Positions 50,628 through 57,156 of a stretch of 64,000 bases of DNA are shown one piece after another (within the stretch, counting starts at the first letter, position 1; each line of letters opens with the position of its first letter). Below the pieces are notes generated by a model that was not told where the DNA came from, ran no database searches, and saw nothing but the letters and a program-made list of their open reading frames with translations. The position numbers and the translations under genes were made by a program. Source of the DNA: an uncultured Lachnospiraceae bacterium (GTDB taxonomy: Bacteria > Bacillota_A > Clostridia > Lachnospirales > Lachnospiraceae); the NCBI GenBank assembly GCA_902801585.1, contig CADCIU010000007.1, forward strand, positions 7,505 to 71,504. Direction: 5' to 3'.

Positions 50628-51788
50628 ATGATGAAAATAACGAATGATATCCGGTATATCGGTGTGAACGACCACCAGGTCGACCTGTTCGAGGGACAGT
50701 ATGTTGTGCCGCTCGGAATGGCTTATAATTCCTATGTCGTTATGGATGAGAAGATCGCTGTCATGGATACAGTCGATCAGCATTTCGGTGAAGAGTGGCT
50801 TGCTAATCTGGCAGCAGTCCTCGGGGACAGAAAGCCGGATTATCTGATTGTACAGCATATGGAGCCCGACCACTCCGCCAACATCATGAGCTTTTTGAAA
50901 GCATATCCGGATGCGGTAGTCGTCGGAAATGCCAAGACATTCACATTCATGGATCAGTTCTACGGCAAGGATCCTTCCATGAAGAGACAGGTCGTGAAAA
51001 ACGGCGAGAAGATCGAGCTGGGCAGCCATGTGCTGAATTTTGTATTTGCGCCCATGGTTCACTGGCCGGAGGTCATGGTGACATATGACAGCAAGGACAA
51101 GGTCCTGTTCTCTGCTGACGGTTTCGGCAAGTTCGGCGCCAATGATGTGGAAGATCCTGAAGGCTGGGCATGTGAAGCGCGCAGGTACTATTTTGGTATC
51201 GTGGGCAAATACGGCCTCCAGACGCAGAAGCTCCTGAAGGCAGCAGCCGGCCTTGACATTCAGATCATCTGCCCTCTCCACGGCCCCGTTCTGAGCGAGA
51301 ATCTCGGCTACTATCTGGATCTCTATAATAAGTGGTCTTCCTATACACCCGAGGAGCCCGGCGTATGCATCGCATACACATCGGTTTACGGCCACACCAA
51401 AGCGGCGGCGGAGAAGCTTGCAGAGCTCCTGCGCGCCAGGGGCCAGAAAGTCGCGATCAGCGATCTGGCAAGAGATGACATGCCGGAGATCGTCGAGGAC
51501 GCGTTCCGCTATGACAGACTGGTCCTTGCGACGACAACCTACAACAATGGCATCTTCCCCTTCATGCACACATTTATTGAGCATCTGACAGAGCGCGAGT
51601 ACCAGAACCGCACGATCGCGTTTGTGGAAAACGGAACCTGGGCACCTGTCGCTGCCAAGCATATGAAAGCAATGTTCGAGAAATCCAAAAACATTACTTT
51701 CGCGGAGACGACCGTGACCATCAAGTCCGCTCTCAACGAAGCGAGTGAAGCGGCACTTGTTCAGCTGGCGGACGAGCTTGCAAAATAA
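50628..51788 (+). CDS. Flavodiiron protein (A-type flavoprotein)
   Basis: 386 residues: metallo-beta-lactamase-like diiron domain (1 to about 245) plus flavodoxin (about 250-386), no rubredoxin. Iron ligands are 'HMEPDHS' (HxExDH), His in 'FAPMVHWPEV', Asp in 'SADGFGKFG' and His in 'CPLHGPVL'. The FMN loop is 'AYTSVYGHTKAAAEKL'. Reduces O2 or NO to water or N2O in anaerobes. Start at 50628 (ATGATG pair; GGAGCGCA upstream). A TTGATA/TAAAAT promoter candidate lies at 50524-50553. Single-gene unit ended by a strong terminator. Confidence 0.95.
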   Translation: MMKITNDIRYIGVNDHQVDLFEGQYVVPLGMAYNSYVVMDEKIAVMDTVDQHFGEEWLANLAAVLGDRKPDYLIVQHMEPDHSANIMSFLKAYPDAVVVGNAKTFTFMDQFYGKDPSMKRQVVKNGEKIELGSHVLNFVFAPMVHWPEVMVTYDSKDKVLFSADGFGKFGANDVEDPEGWACEARRYYFGIVGKYGLQTQKLLKAAAGLDIQIICPLHGPVLSENLGYYLDLYNKWSSYTPEEPGVCIAYTSVYGHTKAAAEKLAELLRARGQKVAISDLARDDMPEIVEDAFRYDRLVLATTTYNNGIFPFMHTFIEHLTEREYQNRTIAFVENGTWAPVAAKHMKAMFEKSKNITFAETTVTIKSALNEASEAALVQLADELAK

Positions 51789-51803
51789 AAGAAACTGACA
51801 CAG

Positions 51804-51846
51804 GCTGTCGCATCCAGAAATGATTTTATGGTGCGGCAGCTTTTTT
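51804..51846 (+). terminator. Terminator after the flavodiiron protein gene
   Basis: GCTGTCGCATC pairs with GGTGCGGCAGC, with one wobble, around a 14-nt loop, then TTTTTTG. Confidence 0.88.
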
Positions 51847-51858
51847 GTTGGACGGGAA

Positions 51859-51925
51859 GGTGTCAGGGGGACGGTTCTTTTGACAACTTTTTGGGAGTTG
51901 TCAAAAGAACCGTCCCCCTGACACC
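51859..51925. repeat. Perfect 30-bp-arm palindrome, dispersed family copy 3
   Basis: Arms 51859-51888 and 51896-51925 are exact reverse complements with a 7-nt loop. The core GGGGACGGTTCTTTTGACAAC differs from copies 1 and 2 at one base, symmetrically in both arms, which shows compensatory change or recombination-driven matching. Lies between convergent genes. Confidence 0.9.
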
Positions 51926-51930
51926 CGTGA

Positions 51931-53211
51931 TCAGTGATGTGCGTGCTCGTCCATGCGTCCGAGCTTGAACTTTCCGTAGCGGATCAGCTGGTGATGGTAT
52001 AGACCATAGTTTCCGGAGACCGTGTATGCGATCGCAATACTGAGCATGTAATAAGGCCACCTCTCGAAGCCGAACATCTCGAAGCAGATGAGAAGCGTTC
52101 CCAGAGGGCAGTTGGTGACGCAGCAGAAAAGACATCCCATACCGATGGCCGCCGCAAGCCCGCTTGGCATGCCGAGAAGGGGGCCGACGACGGAGCCGAA
52201 AGTCGCGCCGATAAACAGAGAAGGAACAATCTCTCCGCCCTTGAAGCCGGCTGCAATGGATACAGCGGTAAACAGGATCTTGATGAGGAAGGCGCAGGCA
52301 GGGACCGGCTCATCCCTGAGACATTCAGTGATGACATGCCCGCCGGCGCCGTTGTAGAACTGGCTGCCTGACAGAAGCGTCAGTCCGATCAGGATCAGAG
52401 AGACGAGAGCGCCTCTGGCGATCGGAGGTACGGGGATCTTTCTGGCAAGTGCGGGAATCTTTCCTAAAGCAACAATGAACAGTATGCTGACCAGAGCGCA
52501 CAGGATCGCGAGGACAAAAGTGGAGATCGCGAGAGGCAGTGTAAACGGCGTCAGGGCGTAGAGCCTCCAAGGGTGCTTCTCCACACCGAACATAACGGAA
52601 ATATAGTAAGCGGGAAGAGAGGCAATGACACACGGGACCAGCGCATCGTATTGGAGAAGTCCGACATCGCTGATCTCCATCGCTATGACGGTGGCCGCCA
52701 GCGGTGTGCCGAACAAAGCCGAGAAGGCCGCGCTCATGCCGGCCATGACCATGATCCGGCGCGCGCTCTCCTGAAAGTGGAGGTGTTTGCCCAGTTCATC
52801 GCCCAGACAGCCCCCGATCTGCAGGGCAGCGCCTTCACGTCCGACAGATGCTCCCAGAAAATGGGAAATGATCGTGGAGCAGAAGATGAGCGGCGCCATG
52901 GAGCCCGGAACGTTCTCGCTCCGCGTGACAGCCAGAAGAACTGTATCTGTGCCCTCGCTGTGGTCAAATTTCTGGTAGAAGAAGATGATAAGCGCTGCGC
53001 CGACGGGCATCAAAAAGATGACCCAGGGATGAGATTCGCGCAGCTGTGTTGCCGCGTCGATCCCCAGGGCGAAAACACTGGCGACTGCCCCCACGAGCGT
53101 TCCGCACAGGAGCCCGTATACGAGAAGTCTTACGAGCTGTATACTTCTTGTCTTGATCTTGAAAGCCAAAGCTTCCAGCCGGTCCTGCATTCTGTCATTT
53201 CCTGATTCCAT
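51931..53211 (-). CDS. ClC-family anion channel/transporter
   Basis: 426 residues, ~10 or more hydrophobic helices. The gating-Glu motif reads 'GASVGREGAALQIGG' and the later 'GFKGGEIVPSLFIGA' matches the family. The usual GSGIP anion-site motif is replaced by 'HSEGTDTVLLA', so selectivity may be unusual. No CBS domains. The start at 53211 has AAAGGA 6 nt upstream. No fluoride-riboswitch-like leader was found. Monocistronic, with the palindrome beyond its 3' end. Confidence 0.85.
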   Translation of the reverse strand: MESGNDRMQDRLEALAFKIKTRSIQLVRLLVYGLLCGTLVGAVASVFALGIDAATQLRESHPWVIFLMPVGAALIIFFYQKFDHSEGTDTVLLAVTRSENVPGSMAPLIFCSTIISHFLGASVGREGAALQIGGCLGDELGKHLHFQESARRIMVMAGMSAAFSALFGTPLAATVIAMEISDVGLLQYDALVPCVIASLPAYYISVMFGVEKHPWRLYALTPFTLPLAISTFVLAILCALVSILFIVALGKIPALARKIPVPPIARGALVSLILIGLTLLSGSQFYNGAGGHVITECLRDEPVPACAFLIKILFTAVSIAAGFKGGEIVPSLFIGATFGSVVGPLLGMPSGLAAAIGMGCLFCCVTNCPLGTLLICFEMFGFERWPYYMLSIAIAYTVSGNYGLYHHQLIRYGKFKLGRMDEHAHH

Positions 53212-53327
53212 ATAGTTCCTTTCGCGCCGTAGCTGTCTTAGTTTATGTCAGGCAAAATATTGATAATCTTATTTTATATGACTTCCGTGCTTTTCGCGCA
53301 GTAATTAAATGCTTTTTTAAAGAACTT

Positions 53328-53357
53328 GAAAGAAAGCCTTTCTCATGAAAGAAAGGC
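53328..53357 (-). terminator. Terminator overlapping the patatin gene stop
   Basis: On the minus strand GCCTTTC (53357-53351) pairs with GAAAGGC (53342-53336), followed by TTTCTTTC. The hairpin includes the stop codon. Confidence 0.65.
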
Positions 53358-54194
53358 CTTCAGCTCATCAAGGCGGGATGTCATCACATCTCTGCCGATC
53401 TGATATACTCTGCGAAGCTCATCGGGGTCGTCGGAAGTGTGTCCTATGTTCAGGGGCTGCGGCGGCCGGATGACAAACGCATTGCCGGCGATCTCCTGCT
53501 CCCGGACATACTCGGCCTGACGGTTGTAGCGCAGGTGGCGGATCTCCATAGCCTTGACGCAGGCGGGATAATGGCGGAGCACGACCTTCATGAGAGGGAC
53601 CATTTTGTTGGGCTGCTTGACGAAGCCGAGCGGCTGCGTGAGGATCACGACGTTTCTGGGGCAGCCCCGCCGCTCCATGCTGCGAAGCGGAATGCTGTCA
53701 GCGATGCCACCGTCCAGAAGCTTATAGCCGTCCACTTCCACGATATGTGATACGATCGGCATGGAGGCAGACGCGCGGAAATACAGCATATCCTTTCCTG
53801 TGCCCTGATCCAGGCGCTTGTGGATGGCCTTGCCGGTCTCGATATTGGTGCAGACAACGTAGAAAGGCATGGGGTTGGCCTGATAAGCGGCGACGTCAAA
53901 AGGGTCCAGGTGATTGGGAATGTCGTCGTAGCAGAATTTTGTCCCGAACAGGTCACCGGTCTTAATAAGGGACTCCATACTGCAGTATCTGGGATCGGTG
54001 CAATACTTGGTGTTGTAACGGATCACGCGTCCGATCTGCTTCGACTTATAATTGCAGCCGAACACGGCGCCGGCCGAGACGCCCATTGCCGCATCCAGTT
54101 CAATTTCATTCTCCATAAGGACATCGAGCACACCTGCGGTGAACATTCCGCGCATCGCGCCGCCTTCCATGACAAGTCCTGTTTTTATGCTCAT
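53343..54194 (-). CDS. Patatin-like phospholipase
   Basis: 283 residues. 'GLVMEGGAMRGMFTAGVLD' is the oxyanion-hole and entry motif, the nucleophile Ser is in 'MGVSAGAVFG', and the Asp of the dyad in 'KLLDGGIADSIP'. Start at MSIKTGL (54194), eight bases after GCGGAGG; the longer frame to 54275 has no site. Cytosolic, no signal peptide. Hydrolyses lipid acyl chains. Last gene of a probable three-gene unit behind two hypB genes (37-nt gap). Confidence 0.9.
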   Translation of the reverse strand: MSIKTGLVMEGGAMRGMFTAGVLDVLMENEIELDAAMGVSAGAVFGCNYKSKQIGRVIRYNTKYCTDPRYCSMESLIKTGDLFGTKFCYDDIPNHLDPFDVAAYQANPMPFYVVCTNIETGKAIHKRLDQGTGKDMLYFRASASMPIVSHIVEVDGYKLLDGGIADSIPLRSMERRGCPRNVVILTQPLGFVKQPNKMVPLMKVVLRHYPACVKAMEIRHLRYNRQAEYVREQEIAGNAFVIRPPQPLNIGHTSDDPDELRRVYQIGRDVMTSRLDELKAFLS

Positions 54195-54231
54195 AAACAC
54201 CTCCGCAAAAGATCTTAAACGGTAATACCGG

Positions 54232-54906
54232 TCAGGCTGATCCGACAACGGATCGGACCCACGCGCACACGGCATCCATTCCCTCGCCGGTCTTCGCGCT
54301 GACCGGGAGGATCACCGCGTTCGGATTCAGCCGCAGGATCCGCTCCCTCGCCTTGTCCATATCGAAGTCAAAATAGGCCATGGTATCGATCTTGTTGATG
54401 AGCACAAGGTCGCTGACACTGAACATCAGAGGGTATTTGAGCGGTTTATCGTCTCCCTCGGGGACACTGAGGATCATCGCGTTCCTGTGGGCCCCGGTGT
54501 CAAACTCGGCGGGGCAGACCAGGTTGCCGATGTTTTCCAAAATGAGAAGGTCGGTGTCCTGAAACGCCTTCTGCTCATAGCGGTCCAGTGCGCGGGCCAC
54601 CATGTCTGCATCGATATGACATAATCCGCCGTTGTGGATCTGCAGCGCATCGACGCCCGTCTCGTCTGCGACACGCTGCGCGTCCAGGGTCGACTCGATG
54701 TCCACATCCATGACGCGGATCCTGAGCTCATTTCGGAGTCTTTTGATGAGCGCCGTCAGAAGGGTCGTCTTGCCGCTGCCCGGACTTGACATGACGTTGA
54801 TCATCGTGACCGCATTTTCAGAGAGCCTTCTGCGGACGGCCTCAGCAGAGGCGGTGTTGTCCGCAAATACGCTTTCTTCTATTTTGATCGTCTTGACTGT
54901 TCCCAT
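54232..54906 (-). CDS. hypB: HypB-type nickel GTPase, copy 1
   Basis: 224 residues. P-loop 'MSSPGSGKTTLLTAL', metal-site 'HNGGLCHIDADM' (Cys-His pair), 'LILENIGNLVCPAEFD' (second metal Cys) and G4 'VLINKIDT'. No Cys-rich N-terminus of the E. coli type and no His-rich stretch. It inserts nickel into hydrogenase or, with other partners, other nickel enzymes. No hypA, hypC-F or hydrogenase genes lie in the window. Adjacent paralogue upstream. Confidence 0.94.
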   Translation of the reverse strand: MGTVKTIKIEESVFADNTASAEAVRRRLSENAVTMINVMSSPGSGKTTLLTALIKRLRNELRIRVMDVDIESTLDAQRVADETGVDALQIHNGGLCHIDADMVARALDRYEQKAFQDTDLLILENIGNLVCPAEFDTGAHRNAMILSVPEGDDKPLKYPLMFSVSDLVLINKIDTMAYFDFDMDKARERILRLNPNAVILPVSAKTGEGMDAVCAWVRSVVGSA

Positions 54907-54986
54907 ACTTTACCTCCGATAAATGCTGAAGCGGTCTGCAGTCATGAGACCGACCACTGCAGCAGGTCATACATCCCGGCATCCGC

Positions 54987-55679
54987 TCATGCATTCCATG
55001 TGCCGACTCTTGCCAGGATTTCCTCTGCCAGAGCCTCTACGCCTTCGCCGGTTTTGGCGGAGATGTAGAAGATCTTTATATTCGGATTGCGCAGCCTGGC
55101 GTAACGCTCCATTCTCGTCTTGTCGAAGTCAAAGACCGGCAGCGTGTCGATCTTATTGACGGCCAAAATATCGCACTCTTCGTACATCAGAGGATATTTG
55201 GCAGGTTTGTCATCTCCTTCCGGCACACTCAGGATGGTCATCTTGACTGCAGCGCCGGTGTCAAATTCGGCGGGGCAGACCAGGTTGCCGATGTTTTCCA
55301 GAACGACGAGGTCCAGATGCCTGCCGGTGCTCTCAAAAAGGGCCTTCAGGCCCTGTCTCGTCATATCCGCGTCCAGGTGGCACATGCCGCCTGTGTGGAG
55401 CTGGACAGAGGGAATACCGGCGGCCAGCATGGTCCTTGCGTCCACATCGGAATCAATGTCCGCTTCCATGACACCCCACTGAATGCGGTCTTTCATATAT
55501 CGGTTTAGCGCCAAGAGCGTTGCGGTCTTGCCGCTGCCCGGGCCGGACATGAGATTGAGAAGGCAGGTTTTCTGCTCCCTCAGCTGCCTGCGAAGATCCT
55601 GCGCGTCCCGGTCGTTGTCCGCAAGAACGGATTCTTTGAGCTCAATGATCCGGATGGGATCCGAGTATTGATTTGTCAT
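54987..55679 (-). CDS. hypB: HypB-type nickel GTPase, copy 2
   Basis: 230 residues with P-loop 'MSGPGSGKTATLLAL', 'HTGGMCHLDADM', 'VVLENIGNLVCPAEFD' and 'VNKIDT'. It keeps every GTP and metal-site residue seen in copy 1 but is clearly a different sequence in most positions, so it is an old duplication and not recent. The two genes are 80 nt apart in one orientation. Two HypB proteins, which normally act as homodimers, could form a heterodimer or serve different nickel enzymes. Confidence 0.93.
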   Translation of the reverse strand: MTNQYSDPIRIIELKESVLADNDRDAQDLRRQLREQKTCLLNLMSGPGSGKTATLLALNRYMKDRIQWGVMEADIDSDVDARTMLAAGIPSVQLHTGGMCHLDADMTRQGLKALFESTGRHLDLVVLENIGNLVCPAEFDTGAAVKMTILSVPEGDDKPAKYPLMYEECDILAVNKIDTLPVFDFDKTRMERYARLRNPNIKIFYISAKTGEGVEALAEEILARVGTWNA

Positions 55680-56026
55680 GATTCCTCCCCGCTGCCTTCG
55701 CAGCAGACGTGTTTCTCAATAGTATGGCAGAATTAAAAAATGCATCATTCCAAAGCATATACCTGATCTGATACAGATGGTTAGATTATACAGGAGAAAA
55801 GACTGAATGGAAAGAAATGGAACGGAAAGAAATGGAACGGACTGTTTGCAGGGCGCCGCGGAAAAGGTGACAAAACTGTGAACAGTAACGGATGCCGCAA
55901 AAAACAAATGGAAGTCAGACAAATAATAGGGTATGATAGAAATCAGAGGTAGTTCACCAACACGCTGTACAACGCGGCGGACTTTTGCACTGTATTGTGC
56001 AGGAGTCTGTATGAAGGAGGAGAGTT
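55680..56026. other. Gap between hypB and lipoprotein genes
   Basis: This 347-nt divergent gap contains a 15-bp tandem duplication (55809-55838), a minus-strand TATAAT (55790-55785) likely serving hypB, and a ribosome site GAAGGAGGAG for the plus-strand gene. No further gene or known RNA was recognised. Confidence 0.65.
55809..55838. repeat. 15-bp tandem duplication
   Basis: GGAAAGAAATGGAAC occurs twice in direct tandem (55809-55823, 55824-55838), 20-50 nt upstream of the minus-strand -10 of hypB, a position where it could bind a regulator. Confidence 0.8.
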
Positions 56027-56977
56027 ATGAAAAAAGCATTAGTCGTACTCATGATGGGAGCACTGCTCTTTACAGCTTGCGGACAGTCAACAGGTGCGGC
56101 CGGTTCAGCAAACGAGCCGCAGACTGAAGAGGCACAGGCAGAAGCGCCTGCCGAGGAAGAAGCAGAGGCGGAAGCGCCGGCAGAAGAGGCTCAGGCAGAG
56201 GCGCCGGCAGAAGAGGCTCAGGCAGAGGCGCCGGCAGAAGAAGCACAGGCAGAGGCACCGGCAGAGGGTGAAGAAGCACAGGCAGAGGCACCTGCCGAAG
56301 CTGCTGAGGAGACAGCGGGAGACGAGGACTCTTTGGGACAGCCCAAGGCGGAGCAGCCGGATTATGTCGGATACTTCGCGAACGCGGAGACCACAGAACT
56401 GAAAGATGTTCAGAAACTGCAGCTGGAAACAGAGAACACGCTTCCTGACAACGCGGTTAAACTGCAGTCTGTAGAGACCGATGAAGGCTCGATCGAAGAG
56501 CAGGTCGTGGACGGCGTTGCGACACTTGAGGAGCAGGATCTCGAGGCACTCGGCAGCCAGACGATCCAGATCGCAGCTTCTTCCGCACTGCGGGAAGGCG
56601 GCACTTTACACGGCCCCGGAAATGCATTTGACGGCAACTGGAACACCGCATGGATCGAGGGTGTTTCCGGATACGGCTCCGGAGAGTATCTGGTGATCGG
56701 CTTCCCTGCAGGGACCGCGATCCACGGACTCGGAATTGCCGCCGGATATCATAAGTCAGAAAGTCTGTTCTGGAAGAATTCGGCGCCCAAGACCCTGCTC
56801 GTCGGAACAGAGGACAATTGTTATCGTCTGAATCTGGATCCTGAATACGGATACTATGAGGAATTCAATTTCCCGAGTACGATCATCAGCGACGGTGCAT
56901 TTGTCGTCATGATCGAAAATGTCAGAGCCGGCTCAACGTATAAGGATACCTGCATTTCTGAGCTTTGGTTCTGGTAA
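56027..56977 (+). CDS. Lipoprotein with Ala/Glu/Pro repeats and discoidin-like domain
   Basis: 316 residues. Lipobox 'ALLFTAC', then an Ala/Glu/Pro-rich linker built of AQAEAPAEE units (about residues 35-95), an unassigned segment and a C-terminal discoidin/F5-8-like domain (about 185-316): 'ASSALREGGTLHGPGNAFDGNWNTAWIEGVSGYGSGEYLVIGF' with the classic 'AFDGN--TAW' motif. Similar domains ('NADase-type glycan-binding') bind sugars. Probably a surface lipoprotein with a long stalk. Not part of a visible operon. Confidence 0.82.
   Translation: MKKALVVLMMGALLFTACGQSTGAAGSANEPQTEEAQAEAPAEEEAEAEAPAEEAQAEAPAEEAQAEAPAEEAQAEAPAEGEEAQAEAPAEAAEETAGDEDSLGQPKAEQPDYVGYFANAETTELKDVQKLQLETENTLPDNAVKLQSVETDEGSIEEQVVDGVATLEEQDLEALGSQTIQIAASSALREGGTLHGPGNAFDGNWNTAWIEGVSGYGSGEYLVIGFPAGTAIHGLGIAAGYHKSESLFWKNSAPKTLLVGTEDNCYRLNLDPEYGYYEEFNFPSTIISDGAFVVMIENVRAGSTYKDTCISELWFW
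56129..56310. repeat. 27-bp tandem repeats encoding AQAEAPAEE units
   Basis: About six units of the GCAGAAGAGGCTCAGGC type in frame, several identical at DNA level. Slippage-prone linker-length variation is likely. Confidence 0.85.
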
Positions 56978-57035
56978 GATGCAGACAGCAGATGTGATTC
57001 ATCTGCAACTCTGACAGTCTATATTTAAACGTAAT

Positions 57036-57084
57036 GCCCGCATGGAACAGATCCAACCAGATCCGCTTCGTGCGGGCGGTTGTT
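57036..57084 (+). terminator. Probable terminator after the discoidin-like lipoprotein gene
   Basis: GCCCGCA (57036-57042) pairs with TGCGGGC (57071-57077), followed by GGTTGTTT. The T-run is weak. Confidence 0.6.
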
Positions 57085-57156
57085 TATGACAGTAAACAAA
57101 AAAACAGTTCTGGGAATACAAAGCGCCATCACAGAGGCTGAAGGGAGAAATCGGAA

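Noticed and set aside
53212..53342. Fluoride riboswitch before the ClC gene
   Set aside because: The upstream sequence lacks the conserved fluoride-aptamer pattern as far as I can see by eye.
54232..55679. Part of a hydrogenase maturation operon
   Set aside because: No other hyp or hydrogenase gene occurs on either side within the window.
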